NCBI GenBank assembly: GCA_965219175.1
Contig: CBDCNI010000001.1
Span: forward strand, 248,001-312,000
Direction: 5' to 3'
Source: JBBPZK01 sp965219175
GTDB lineage: Bacteria > Actinomycetota > Rubrobacteria > Rubrobacterales > Rubrobacteraceae
Length of the DNA: 64,000 nucleotides
The position numbers and the translations under genes were made by a program. Below are positions 17,485-25,856 of the stretch, piece by piece. Positions within the stretch are counted from its first letter, which is position 1; every line of letters starts with the position of its first letter. The notes beneath the pieces were generated by a model. It was not told the origin of the DNA, did no database searches, and saw only the letters and a program-made list of their open reading frames with translations.

Positions 17485-18327
17485 ATGGGACAGGCGAGCG
17501 CCGAAAGACTTACCCGCATCGGGCTGTACGCAGCCTACACCGTAATCATCGCGTTCTTCCTGTTCCCACTTTTCTGGGTACTTTCCATGTCGCTCAAATC
17601 GGTGCCCCAACTCTTCGAGACGCCGCCGGTGTGGTTCCCGTTCCCACCCCAGTTCTCGAACTACTCCTATGTCCTGACCAATACGCCCATCATCCGCTAT
17701 CTCTTCAACTCCGCTCTCATAGTGCTACTGACAGTCTTCTTCGCGCTGCTCGTCGCCACACTCGCCGCCTACGGGTTTTCGAGGTTCACGTTCCGCTACA
17801 AGAAACCATCTCTCATGGCGGTGCTCGTCTTCCAGATGATCTCGCCGGTCGTCATCTCGATCCCACTCTACCGACTCTTCGCCGGCCTGAACCTCCTGAA
17901 CAGCTACGCTGGCGTGATCCTGGTGTACGTCGCCGTAGTCCTCCCATTCATCACCTGGTTCCTGAAAGGCTACTTCGACACCATCCCCTACCAGGTGGAC
18001 GAAGCCGCCATAGTAGACGGCGCGACCCGCTGGCAAGTCCTCGTCAAGATACTCCTGCCCATCTGCGCCCCCGGAATAGCAACGGCGGCGATCCTGGCTT
18101 CCGTCCTCTCCTGGTCGCAGTTCGTTATCCCGTTCATCCTCCTCGACAACCGAACCATGTTCCCGGTCTCAGTCGGCCTGGTAAACCTCCAATCCAACTC
18201 GGACACTATAACGACCCACTACCTCTCAGCCGCCAGCATTATCGCCATAGCCCCGGTCATAGCCGTCTTCGTCCTGCTCCAACGCTACATAGTCAGCGCC
18301 CTCACCAGCGGCGCCATAAAAGGCTGA
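17485..18327 (+). CDS. ABC sugar permease, MalG/UgpE type
   Basis: A 280-residue permease, partner of the preceding gene, with six helices. The EAA motif is EAAIVDGATRWQVLVKILLP. It begins one base after the preceding stop, so the pair is translationally coupled. It is the last gene of the GH38-ABC operon. Confidence 0.92.
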   Translation: MGQASAERLTRIGLYAAYTVIIAFFLFPLFWVLSMSLKSVPQLFETPPVWFPFPPQFSNYSYVLTNTPIIRYLFNSALIVLLTVFFALLVATLAAYGFSRFTFRYKKPSLMAVLVFQMISPVVISIPLYRLFAGLNLLNSYAGVILVYVAVVLPFITWFLKGYFDTIPYQVDEAAIVDGATRWQVLVKILLPICAPGIATAAILASVLSWSQFVIPFILLDNRTMFPVSVGLVNLQSNSDTITTHYLSAASIIAIAPVIAVFVLLQRYIVSALTSGAIKG

Positions 18328-18627
18328 CGCAAAACCCAAAGCCTCTCCAAAACCGTGATATTTTCACGCCCGTAAACGTGAAGAAATTTCTCTCGTCCAC
18401 AGAATTCAAGCCCTGAGTGAACCAGATCACCAAGACCGTCGCCCCTGATATAGCCCCTCAGTCCATAATAAACTTTCTGTTTTGCAGGTCTTTTGTCTCT
18501 TTACTATATGCATTTTGCAGATATTTGCGGAAAGTTCCTAAATTCCTTGCTCCAGGCCCTTTACAAAGTGTGACGAGCGGGTTATTATTCTGTTTGTCGG
18601 TTGGTGCGAACCAAATCGGCACAATTA
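18328..18627. other. non-coding stretch after the ABC operon
   Basis: About 300 bp with no convincing gene and noticeably lower GC than its surroundings. At 18363-18382 an inverted repeat (TTCACG, 8-nt loop, CGTGAA) lies close to the operon end, and an overlapping CGTGA...TCACG pair at 18354-18368 could form an alternative hairpin. No T-run follows immediately. I see nothing else to annotate. Confidence 0.4.
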
Positions 18628-18709
18628 AAGAGACCGGGGCGCTACTCCTCCTTTCCCTTTCCCCACCTATCACCCCTAAGTTTAGCGCTCCGGTCTCTTC
18701 CTCTTTTTT
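18628..18709 (+). terminator. long 17-bp stem-loop with T-run
   Basis: The arms are 18628-18644 and 18683-18699 and pair over 17 positions with one G-U wobble. The loop is 38 nt and pyrimidine-rich on this strand. CCTCTTTTTT follows (T-run 18704-18709), so on the plus strand it looks like a rho-independent terminator for a transcript running past the ABC operon. The loop is unusually long, and on the minus strand it is a purine-rich AAAGGAGGAG-like tract. A structured RNA element downstream of rex is the alternative. Confidence 0.5.
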
Positions 18710-18815
18710 CGAGCAGGTCAGCGCTTCAGCGTGCTGCATCCCTCGGCTTCCAGCGCTTCAGCTTCTCATCACGTGTGTCGTGGACCCATGTGGTTTCCGT
18801 TGCCGTAAAGCATCG

Positions 18816-18852
18816 TAAATAGAAAAGCGGCCTCCGGTGAACTGGAAGCCGC
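18816..18852 (-). terminator. rho-independent terminator of rex
   Basis: Read on the minus strand, GCGGCTTCC pairs with GGAGGCCGC (nine pairs including one wobble, 8-nt loop) and is followed by TTTTCTATTT. It lies 37 bp downstream of the rex stop. Confidence 0.75.
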
Positions 18853-18889
18853 AAGCTGACTCGCTGAGATGCTGCTTGGCTGAAGTGCT

Positions 18890-19564
18890 TTACGAAGCCG
18901 TTTCTTTGTCGACCTGAGTCAGGTAGTAGAGGGTGTGCATGAGTTGGGCGGTCGGGTCTATGCGGTGGACGTCTACGTCGTCTGGTTTGTGGAGTAGTAC
19001 GTCGGTGTAGTTTAGGATGACCCTGATCCCGGCGTCCACGAGTAGGTCGGCTACGTCCTGGGCGGAGGAGGAAGGGGTGGCGATGATGCCGATGATCTCC
19101 TCTGCTTCTTTGGCGCTCTTTTTGAGTTCGTCTATGTGCTTGACGACTATGTTGCCGACGGTCCGGCCGATCTTGCTGGAGTCCCTGTCGAAGACGTCGT
19201 GGATGACGAAGCCCCTCTTCGGCAGAATGGTGCTGCCGGCGATGGCGCTGCCGAGGTTCCCGGCGCCGATGAGCGCTATGTTGTAGGTCTGGCGGAGGCC
19301 CAGAATGGCCCGAACCGCGTCCACGAGGTCGTGGGACTGGTAGCCGACGCCGCGGGTCCCGGAGAAACCGATGGCGTTCAGGTCGCGCCGGACCTGCACG
19401 GGGTTGATGCCGGTGTAGTCGCCTAGCTCTTTGCTGGAGACCGCGTCCCGACTCTCCTCTATGAGCTGCGACGTTACCCTGAGATACTTTGTGAGCCTGT
19501 TTGTCAGACCCGGCTGCAGTGTTGCTCGCACCTTTTCTTCCACTCCTTTTATCTGACGATCCAT
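18890..19564 (-). CDS. rex: redox-sensing transcriptional repressor Rex
   Basis: An about 224-residue sensor of the NADH/NAD+ ratio. Its N-terminal winged helix is LTKYLRVTSQLIEES...VSSKELGDYTGINPVQVRRDL with the following FSGTRGVGY. The C-terminal Rossmann domain starts at IALIGAGNLGSAIAG, and a domain-swapped helix ends the protein. Family targets are respiratory and fermentative genes. The ATG at 19564 is preferred over a TTG 24 bp upstream, though a GTG about 30 bp downstream with AAAAGGAG before it is also possible. It carries its own terminator, so it is monocistronic. Confidence 0.93.
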   Translation of the reverse strand: MDRQIKGVEEKVRATLQPGLTNRLTKYLRVTSQLIEESRDAVSSKELGDYTGINPVQVRRDLNAIGFSGTRGVGYQSHDLVDAVRAILGLRQTYNIALIGAGNLGSAIAGSTILPKRGFVIHDVFDRDSSKIGRTVGNIVVKHIDELKKSAKEAEEIIGIIATPSSSAQDVADLLVDAGIRVILNYTDVLLHKPDDVDVHRIDPTAQLMHTLYYLTQVDKETAS

Positions 19565-19578
19565 ATAATGGTGTCCGC

Positions 19579-19599
19579 ATTGTAACAAACTGGTTCAAT
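19579..19599. promoter_or_regulatory. possible Rex operator upstream of rex
   Basis: An imperfect 21-bp palindrome with outer arms ATTG...CAAT and inner AAC...GTT lies 15 bp 5' of the rex start. It resembles the TTGTGAA-n4-TTCACAA family consensus loosely at the TTG/CAA ends. Autoregulation by Rex is known in actinobacteria. The match is partial. Confidence 0.35.
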
Positions 19600-19739
19600 C
19601 TTGCAATAAAGATGCTCTTAACCGCACACAAATCAGTTAGCAAGTTCGATTACACGGACGTATACACGGCTGTGGATGCTGAGGTTCGGGGCGTTTACGC
19701 GCTAGAATAGTTCGTGTTGGATAGATAGAGAGGGGATCC

Positions 19740-20705
19740 ATGGAGTACAGGAATTTGGGCAGGAGCGGGGTAAAGGTTAGTGAGGTCTCGCTCGGGAGTT
19801 GGCTGACTTACGGTGGGAGCGTCGCGGCGGAGCAGGCGACGAGTTGTATCCACAAGGCTTACGAGCTTGGGGTCAATTTCTTCGACACGGCGAACGTGTA
19901 CGTGCGGGGAGACGCCGAGGAGATAGTGGGCCGGGCGCTCGCGGGCTTCGAGCGGGACTCGTACTTCCTGGCGACGAAGGTCTACTTCCCGATGGGCGAG
20001 GGACCGAACGATCGGGGGCTTTCGCGCAAGCACATCATGGAGCAGTGCCACGCTTCGCTAAAACGGCTCGGGGTCGACTACGTGGACCTGTACCAGTGCC
20101 ACCGCTACGACGAGAACACGCCGCTGGAAGAGACCTTGAGGGCGCTGGACGACCTGGTGCGGCAGGGCAAGGCGCTCTACGTCGGGGTCTCGGAGTGGAG
20201 CGCCGAGCAGATAGAGAGTGCGATGCGCCTGGCGAAAGAGATGAACCTCGATGGGATCGTCTCGAACCAGCCCCGGTACAACATGATCCAACGACAAATA
20301 GAGGATAGAGTCATCCCGCTATGCGAGCGCGAAGGAGTAGGCCAGGTCGTCTTCTCGCCGCTGGCCCAGGGCATCCTGACCGGCAAGTACAGCCCCGGCG
20401 ACGCTCCCGAAGAGGGAACCCGCGCCGCAAACCCGGAGCAGAACCAGTTCATGGAACAGTTGATGAACGAAGAAGTCCTCTCGGCGGTTCAGGGCTTGCG
20501 GGGCGTGGCCTCGGAAGCTGGTCTTAACATGAGCCAACTTGCGCTCGCGTGGGTCTTGCGTCAAGAGAACGTGAGCAGCACCATAATCGGGGCGTCGCGG
20601 CCGGAGCAGGTCGAGGACAACGTCGGGGCGGCCGGAGTGAAGCTGACGCCGGACGTGATAGAGGAGATAGACGGCATCCTGGGCGAGGTCGTCCAGCGGA
20701 GCTAG
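19740..20705 (+). CDS. aldo/keto reductase, Kv-beta-like subgroup
   Basis: A 321-residue TIM-barrel NADPH oxidoreductase. Catalytic-tetrad positions are visible as FFDTANVY (Asp, Tyr), LATKVYF (Lys) and DLYQCHRYD (His). The C-terminal NADPH site has IIGASRPEQVEDNV, and the YRNLGRSGVKVSEVSLG opening is typical of the AKR6/YghZ group. The substrate is unknown. The ATG follows GAGAGGGG by 4-5 nt. It is divergent from rex across 175 bp. Confidence 0.9.
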   Translation: MEYRNLGRSGVKVSEVSLGSWLTYGGSVAAEQATSCIHKAYELGVNFFDTANVYVRGDAEEIVGRALAGFERDSYFLATKVYFPMGEGPNDRGLSRKHIMEQCHASLKRLGVDYVDLYQCHRYDENTPLEETLRALDDLVRQGKALYVGVSEWSAEQIESAMRLAKEMNLDGIVSNQPRYNMIQRQIEDRVIPLCEREGVGQVVFSPLAQGILTGKYSPGDAPEEGTRAANPEQNQFMEQLMNEEVLSAVQGLRGVASEAGLNMSQLALAWVLRQENVSSTIIGASRPEQVEDNVGAAGVKLTPDVIEEIDGILGEVVQRS

Positions 20706-20729
20706 CGTCGAAGCCAGCAGCTTATCCAG

Positions 20730-20754
20730 CCGGGCCGAGTATTTGACGGCCCGG
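20730..20754 (+). terminator. hairpin after the aldo/keto reductase
   Basis: A perfect 7-bp stem (CCGGGCC / GGCCCGG) with an 11-nt loop lies 25 bp after the stop and is followed by TCTTCC rather than a full T-run. It is a weak but plausible terminator. Confidence 0.4.
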
Positions 20755-20961
20755 TCTTCCATCCGGGGCTGAGATGTTGTAGCATGCGCGGCATGGAGGG
20801 ATCCAACATAGAGTTTTTCGCAGTTGAATGTTTCCTTACGGGACGTCTCCCTCGACCGTCCCTGCCCCGACCGTCCCTGTAGCAAACAGCTACCGGGGCG
20901 CTTCCGGGGCATTAACGCTTCTCACGAATATCTGATCTACGCAGCGATCGGGGGAACCTTG

Positions 20962-21906
20962 TTGACTTTCGAGATAGAAGAAGAGTTGGAAACCGGCCGG
21001 ACGGGACGCGATACCGCGGAAGATTCCGGTGTGAGGATAAGACCTCTGACCGGCCTCGACCTGGAGGGCGTCACGGATCTCCGGTCGGTCGTCCGGTGGG
21101 CGGCGGACCCGAGGGCATTCGAGCTGCTGCGGGGCTTCAAAGACGCTCGTTGGGCGGTGGCGGGAGTTCCGGACGTCGCTAAAGACGGCTCTCTGGCTGG
21201 GATGGTCGGCGCCGTGCCGCTCGGGGAGATCGGGGTTCTCTGCCACCTCGCCGTGCGCCCCGAGCATCGCGGACGCGGCCTCGGAGCATCGCTCACTTCC
21301 TGGGCCGTCTCCTATCTAAAGTCTCGCGGAGCCCGCACGATACGGCTCGACTCGACCCGTCAAGCCGAGGACCTCTACCGCTCTTTAGGCTTCCGGCCCG
21401 TAGCCCCACGCACCGTATACCGGAGGGAGAGTGCTCGCCACGGTTTGGTGACGTCGGGAGGTTTGTCCGGCTACCGGGTCTCGCCGCTGGTGTCGGAAGA
21501 CCTGCCGGAGCTTTACGGGCTGGACCATTGGTCATTCGGGGCGGATCGTTCAGCTTTGATCTTCGCGACCCTTCGTCTCCATCCCGGTATGGGTCTCGTC
21601 GCCCGTGACACTTCCGGCCGGATAAAAGGCTACCTCATCCGCAGCCACGCCGGAGACGTCGCCCGAATCGGCCCCTTCGTGGCGGAGACTCCGGAACTAG
21701 CGAGACTCCTGCTCTCCCGCACCCTCCAGGCGGAAGACGGGGCGACCGTCGAGGTGATCGTCCCGAACAAAGGCCCGGCGCACGGGTTGCTGAAGGAGTT
21801 CGGTTTCAAAGGCCGCGTAGACCGACTACGCATGGAATTCGGCAACGGCTCAGAGAGACCGGCCAGCCTAGAACACTACGCCACCACGCCGTACCTGGCG
21901 ACCTAA
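20962..21906 (+). CDS. two-domain GNAT acetyltransferase
   Basis: An about 314-residue protein with two GNAT-like halves. The first has the acetyl-CoA loop LAVRPEHRGRGLGASLTSW followed by RLDSTRQAEDLYRSLGF. The second (LDHWSFGADRSALI ... RIGPFVAETPELARLLL) resembles the YitH/HolE-type C-terminal acetyltransferase domain. The open frame reaches 20824, but GGGGGA lies 5 nt before a TTG at 20962, and the upstream part is Cys/Pro/Arg-rich and unlike the family, so I start at 20962. Substrate unknown. Confidence 0.7.
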   Translation: MTFEIEEELETGRTGRDTAEDSGVRIRPLTGLDLEGVTDLRSVVRWAADPRAFELLRGFKDARWAVAGVPDVAKDGSLAGMVGAVPLGEIGVLCHLAVRPEHRGRGLGASLTSWAVSYLKSRGARTIRLDSTRQAEDLYRSLGFRPVAPRTVYRRESARHGLVTSGGLSGYRVSPLVSEDLPELYGLDHWSFGADRSALIFATLRLHPGMGLVARDTSGRIKGYLIRSHAGDVARIGPFVAETPELARLLLSRTLQAEDGATVEVIVPNKGPAHGLLKEFGFKGRVDRLRMEFGNGSERPASLEHYATTPYLAT

Positions 21907-21997
21907 CCGGTGGAGGTAGATCGTGCCGGTAGACGAAGTTTTCGCTGGAATCTCGTACGAGTTGGCTGAATTGGATCTCTCGTAAACAGACCGAAAC

Positions 21998-22019
21998 GTT
22001 ACGTAAAGCAATACGTAAC
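21998..22019. promoter_or_regulatory. perfect palindromic operator GTTACGTA-n6-TACGTAAC
   Basis: Two perfect 8-bp inverted arms are separated by 6 bp and centred about 21 bp upstream of a TATAAT hexamer. The site overlaps where the -35 element of the lipoprotein promoter would be, which suits a dimeric repressor or activator. The binding factor is not known. Confidence 0.6.
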
Positions 22020-22029
22020 TTGATTGCCG

Positions 22030-22043
22030 TATAATTTCGGGTC
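22030..22043 (+). promoter_or_regulatory. TATAAT -10 box, probably leaderless promoter
   Basis: A consensus TATAAT (22030-22035) ends 8 nt before the GTG start of the next gene, with no ribosome-binding site between. The expected transcription start falls on or within a few bases of the GTG, indicating a leaderless mRNA. Confidence 0.55.
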
Positions 22044-23183
22044 GTGTTGCGAGTAAGAGACAGCGGAGACGTGAGGCGACGTACCGTAATAGCGCTGCTC
22101 GCGTTGCTCACGCTGTTGCCGGTAGTCCTCTCTACTGGTTGCAGCGGTCAGACTGCGGACGCCGCGCGGCCGATCTCGAATGCTTCCGGCAAGGGCGGTC
22201 ACGACGGAACGGGCGGCGCGAAAGCTGAGAGCCCGCCTCTCACGACTTCACGGACGACCAGCCGGGAGTCTTCGGGCCTCGCGGGCTCGAAGGCCGCAGC
22301 GGAAACCAGCGCGGAATCCAGGGCTGTGACCTCAGGCTCCACCGACACGCGAACCACCGGCATCCAGGCGGGCACTACAACGCAGGCGTCTCCGGCCACT
22401 ACCCTCCGGACCGACTCTGCCAGGACCACGTCATCGCTCCCGGCGCAGATCTTAAAGACCGAGCGGATCCCCAACCCGTTCGTCGACGACCCGAGTGCGA
22501 GAGGCGGCGCGGGGTACGAGGCGAACAGCGTGCTGGGCGTGCGGCACGGCAAGCATACAGGCTACGAGCGGGTAGTCATCGACCTCGGCACCGGTAAGAT
22601 GCCGGCGGATAAAGTCCCCGAGTGGACCCTGAGCAGCCCACCCGGAGACGGCCTCCTGCGGATAACCTTCCCATCCATCAACGCCACGAAGGTCCCCGAC
22701 GGCAACCTCGGGGGCTCACTGGTCGAAAGCTTCCACGTTGTCCGGGCGCCCGAGGGCGGCATGTTCGTCGACGTGCTCGCCCGCTCGGCCTTCACCTACC
22801 GGGTGCTGGAACTCTCCAATCCGGCACGTCTAGTCGTAGACTTCAAACCCTCCGACGCGAAACTAAAGGTCCCGCTGCCGACGGCGGGCGGCAACACGGT
22901 ACTCACGCAACCGAGGGCTGGAACAAAGGTGGACGGCATGCTCCTCGTGAGCGGCTACTCCCGCAACCCGGAGGCGATGAACAATATCATCCTGAAAGGC
23001 TCGGGCGGCAAGGTCCTGCTCCGGGAGAACGTCCAGAGCAACGACTGGAGCGCGACCTGGGGCTACTTCGAGACAACGCTCGACCCGCCGCCGTTCAAAG
23101 GAAAAGCCACGCTACAAGTCGGGGCCGCAAGCCCAAAAGACGGCTCATTCGAGGGTGTGTCGGTGCCGGTTACGGGCGGCTAA
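22044..23183 (+). CDS. lipoprotein with AMIN-like and Gmad2 domains
   Basis: A 379-residue exported protein. The signal peptide ends in a lipobox (LSTGC, about residue 33). Residues about 35-140 are a Ser/Thr/Ala-rich low-complexity stalk. An AMIN-like domain follows (GYERVVIDLG ... RLVVDFKPSD). The C-terminal about 90 residues (VLTQPRAGTKVDGMLLVSGY onward) form a Gmad2 immunoglobulin-like domain known from spore-germination and envelope proteins. It is probably cell-surface and peptidoglycan-associated. Expression seems driven by a leaderless promoter under a palindromic operator. Confidence 0.75.
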   Translation: MLRVRDSGDVRRRTVIALLALLTLLPVVLSTGCSGQTADAARPISNASGKGGHDGTGGAKAESPPLTTSRTTSRESSGLAGSKAAAETSAESRAVTSGSTDTRTTGIQAGTTTQASPATTLRTDSARTTSSLPAQILKTERIPNPFVDDPSARGGAGYEANSVLGVRHGKHTGYERVVIDLGTGKMPADKVPEWTLSSPPGDGLLRITFPSINATKVPDGNLGGSLVESFHVVRAPEGGMFVDVLARSAFTYRVLELSNPARLVVDFKPSDAKLKVPLPTAGGNTVLTQPRAGTKVDGMLLVSGYSRNPEAMNNIILKGSGGKVLLRENVQSNDWSATWGYFETTLDPPPFKGKATLQVGAASPKDGSFEGVSVPVTGG

Positions 23184-23319
23184 CGAGGCCTGATCTGTTT
23201 CGGTCGCCTCAGGATCGGCGCGCGGTGACTTCACCTTCGCCGAGTTTCAGCTCATCACCCGCTGCGTCAGGCCCAAGTACCTAAAGACGAGCGAGACGAG
23301 CGACCGGCGTCGCCGGTGG

Positions 23320-23886
23320 TCATTTTCCAGCGGTCACGGCTTTCAGCTCCTGAAGTGATTCTTGGACGAGCTGCCCAAAGTCTCGGTGATTGGTTTCATC
23401 GATCCAACGCTCGAACGCGACCTTGAAGACAACGATCCCCGCCTCGGCGGCCAGACTCGCGGCTGGGTCCGCGACCCCGCGCCGGCGCAGTGCGTCGGTG
23501 ATCGCCGACGCTAATGTTGCGAGCTTGTTCAGATCTCGCTCCTGAAGCTCCGCATTCGCGGCGATGACGGCCTGGCGCTGTCGGGAACTTTCGGGATGCT
23601 TCTGGAATACGGCGCCGGCGGCCTCGATCGCCGCGGCGACGGCCTCAATCGGCGTTGCGGAATCAGGCGCGACGGCGACGGCGTTCACGATGAGTTCCCG
23701 CAATGGGCCCGCGCCCCCGAACAGAACCTCGCGCTTGTCGGCGAAGTGCCGGAAGAACGTTCGCTCCGTGAGCCCCGCCCGCTCGGCGATCTCCGCGACC
23801 GTGGTCTGGTCGAAGCCACGCTCGATGTACAGTTCCAGTGCCGCCCGCTCCAGCCGGCCGCGCGAGTTTGGCTCCCATCGACTCAT
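23320..23886 (-). CDS. TetR-family transcriptional regulator
   Basis: A 188-residue regulator. Its N-terminal HTH is LELYIERGFDQTTVAEIAERAGLTERTFFRHFADKREVL in form (residues about 17-55), followed by an all-helical ligand domain. It is divergent from an NAD-dependent epimerase-like gene across 135 bp that contains palindromic sites, the usual layout of a TetR repressor and its target. A TATACT hexamer lies 7 nt before its ATG. Confidence 0.88.
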   Translation of the reverse strand: MSRWEPNSRGRLERAALELYIERGFDQTTVAEIAERAGLTERTFFRHFADKREVLFGGAGPLRELIVNAVAVAPDSATPIEAVAAAIEAAGAVFQKHPESSRQRQAVIAANAELQERDLNKLATLASAITDALRRRGVADPAASLAAEAGIVVFKVAFERWIDETNHRDFGQLVQESLQELKAVTAGK

Positions 23887-23904
23887 ACCCTCAAGTATAG
23901 CTGA

Positions 23905-23919
23905 TGACAGCGTCTGACA
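23905..23919. promoter_or_regulatory. candidate TetR operator
   Basis: An interrupted palindrome TGACAG-CGT-CTGACA lies between the divergent regulator and SDR genes. A related but less symmetric run (CTGACGGCAGCAACTGACA) follows at 23931-23949 and overlaps a TATACT hexamer at 23927-23932. The pair would cover both promoters. Confidence 0.45.
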
Positions 23920-24021
23920 TCCGTGCTATACTGACGGCAGCAACTGACATGCAACTGGGATCGGCTCTGTCCGACTGCAAACGGTGTGGATAGGACAGGG
24001 CGGTCAACTGGGGGTTTGACT

Positions 24022-24939
24022 ATGCGCATGTTCGTTACTGGGGCGTCCGGTTGGATCGGCTCCGCCGTCGTGGCCGAGCTGCTCGCTGCCGATCACGAGG
24101 TTGTCGGGTTGGCACGCTCGGATGCCTCGGCTGATGCACTCGCCGCCGCCGGGGCCGAGGTTCGCCGCGGCGATATCGGAGATCTTGACGTGCTACGCGC
24201 CGCGGCGGCCGAAAGCGACGGCGTCATCCACCTCGCGTTCCGTCACGACATCGCCTTCACCGGCGACTGGGAGACCGCCGTCAGCTCGGATCTGGTGGCG
24301 ATCGAGGCACTCGGCGAGGCGCTGGCCGGGACCGATCGGCCGTTGACGATCGCCTCGGGCGTCGGCGGCCTGAAGCCGGGCGCGCTCGCTACCGAGCGCG
24401 ACATGGGCGAACCGTTTCCCGGAGCGGGCGGCCGGTTCCTCAACGAGCGCACGGCGCTTGCGCTCGCCGAGCGCGGGGTGCGTTCGATCAGCGTCCGCTT
24501 CGCCCCGACTGTACATGGAGAAGGCGATAAGGGCTTCGTCGCGGGGATCGTCGCGGCTGACCGCGAGGCCGGCGTGGCCGCCTACATCGGCGAGGGCACC
24601 AACCGTTGGCCCGCGGTCCATCGCTCCGACGCCGCCCGTCTAGTCCGACTCGGCATCGAGAACGCGCCGGCCGGGTCAGTGCTCCACGCGGTCGGCGAGG
24701 AGGGCGTCGCCATCCGCGATATCGCTGAGGCGATCGGGCGGGGACTCAACCTGCCGGTCACCTCGATCACGGCCGAACAGGCCGAGGCCCAATTCGGGTT
24801 CCTCGCGAGCTTCCTCCCTCTCGACATGCCGGTCTCCAACACCCTGACCCGCGAGTTGGTGGGCTGGGAGCCCACGCACCCCGGCATCATCGCCGATCTC
24901 GACGAGGGTCACTACTTCCAACTGACAACCGACCAATGA
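24022..24939 (+). CDS. NAD-dependent epimerase/dehydratase-like extended SDR
   Basis: A 305-residue protein with the Rossmann motif VTGASGWIGSAVVAELL at its start, an acidic switch (RRGDIGDLD) and VIHLAFRHD. The usual catalytic YxxxK is not obvious: the corresponding region reads GGRFLNERTALALAE. It may be an atypical family member that binds cofactor without standard epimerase chemistry. The ATG at 24022 fits the Rossmann start better than an upstream ATG at 23986. Probably controlled by the adjacent TetR repressor. Confidence 0.8.
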   Translation: MRMFVTGASGWIGSAVVAELLAADHEVVGLARSDASADALAAAGAEVRRGDIGDLDVLRAAAAESDGVIHLAFRHDIAFTGDWETAVSSDLVAIEALGEALAGTDRPLTIASGVGGLKPGALATERDMGEPFPGAGGRFLNERTALALAERGVRSISVRFAPTVHGEGDKGFVAGIVAADREAGVAAYIGEGTNRWPAVHRSDAARLVRLGIENAPAGSVLHAVGEEGVAIRDIAEAIGRGLNLPVTSITAEQAEAQFGFLASFLPLDMPVSNTLTRELVGWEPTHPGIIADLDEGHYFQLTTDQ

Positions 24940-25193
24940 TGTCGGCCCGCACGAACCCGCCTACCCCAAAGAGGCCATCGTGCGTGTGTCAGTGGGAACT
25001 CACAGCTTTTAGGGCAACATCAGCCCCGGAAAGAAAGGATGATCCCGAACGCCGTACAAACCTGGTTCGATGCTCAAAGAAAGAGCGTATCCGCCAAGAA
25101 AATTGTCGTCTCTTTGTAAGCTCGCTTACGCGTAGCGTCCGTCGGGATGCTGGGATCCCATCCGGGCGGAGATTTGATCCTGCAACACCAATT
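24940..25193. other. intergenic gap, no gene recognised
   Basis: 254 bp with no convincing reading frame. A small perfect hairpin (GTAAGC-TC-GCTTAC) occurs at about 25117-25130. The last about 40 bases look weakly related to the 3' flank of the intact peptidase gene near 26920, so the duplicated segment described next may begin here. Confidence 0.3.
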
Positions 25194-25350
25194 CTACCGG
25201 AGCGATCTGACGAAGTAGTCCGGGTTTAGAGGTTCGCCGGTTGCGCGCAGAACCGTAGTTTGCCAGTCGTCTCGGGCGCCGGGTCCGAAGAATGATTAGA
25301 TCAGGTACCGCCCGGCCGCCTCGTCTCTGTAGATTAGAAAGACGATAGTA
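25194..25350 (-). pseudogene. decayed 3' remnant of a zinc peptidase gene
   Basis: Read on the minus strand this encodes YRDEAAGRYLI, a stop, then SFFGPGARDDWQTTVLRA and TGEPLNPDYFVRSLR followed by TAG at 25194-25196. It matches the last about 45 residues of the intact metallopeptidase at 26936-28648 (ENEAAGRYMLESFFGPGAR and TGEPLNAEHFVKSLQ). The in-frame TAA and the missing 5' nine-tenths show it is dead. It has the same orientation as the intact copy, from which it is separated by the next two features. Confidence 0.85.
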
Positions 25351-25437
25351 ATATCAGCGAACCTTGTAGGTTACTCACTTAAATGTTAGTAACACGACTG
25401 TAAGTCACATGGTGGGTGTCATACGGAGAGGTTCAGA

Positions 25438-25814
25438 ATGAACGAGTTCGTAGAGAGTAGACGCTACATGGACGTTCTCGGTGCGAGGCCATAGAACGCC
25501 CGCTCCCCGACGAGCGCTTCGGCGAAGCTCGTTACGTGGGCGGCTACTGGATCAGGACCAACGATGTCGAAGTGGACCTCGTCGGAGCCGGCAAAGAGGC
25601 GCGGCCCGAGAGAGTAGATTTCGTCGGCTATATCAAGTGGAGGGAACAGGTAGCCTTCGACAGCCGCGACCTCGGCCACCTGATAGCCCAGAGACCCAAG
25701 GTTCCCGGAGTAGACGATTCGACCCTGACCGTCGGAGTATCCCGCACAGGCTTCAACGTCACGGACCTCGACGTAAAGCTAGGTCCCGAGGAGATTCTGG
25801 GCGTGTGGGGGTAG
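25438..25814 (+). pseudogene. remnant of an ATPase C-terminal (DUF234-like) domain
   Basis: From about 25507 the frame reads DERFGEARYVGGYWIRTNDV, EVDLVGAGKEA, a VGYIKWREQVAFD segment, VPGVDDST, TVGVSRTGF and ends LGPEEILGVWG. This is the nuclease-like C-terminal domain of DUF234-type ATPases (EIDLV...IKWRE...VSRSG). The P-loop part is absent. A short ATG frame at 25438 with GGAGAGG in front stops after 18 codons in another phase. I read it as a truncated, frameshifted gene. A short intact GTG-started domain at 25536 cannot be fully excluded. Confidence 0.6.
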
Positions 25815-25856
25815 TTTGTTAGGAGCACAAGTCGAGAAGGGTAACATGCAGACACT

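Noticed and set aside
18417..18818. 133-codon frame in the gap before rex
   Set aside because: It spans the 17-bp stem-loop, is Cys/Phe/Ser-rich and has no domain or ribosome-binding site.
25140..25190. tRNA-like 3' end (TTTGATCC followed by CAACACCA)
   Set aside because: No matching acceptor, anticodon or D arm could be placed upstream, so no tRNA is called.
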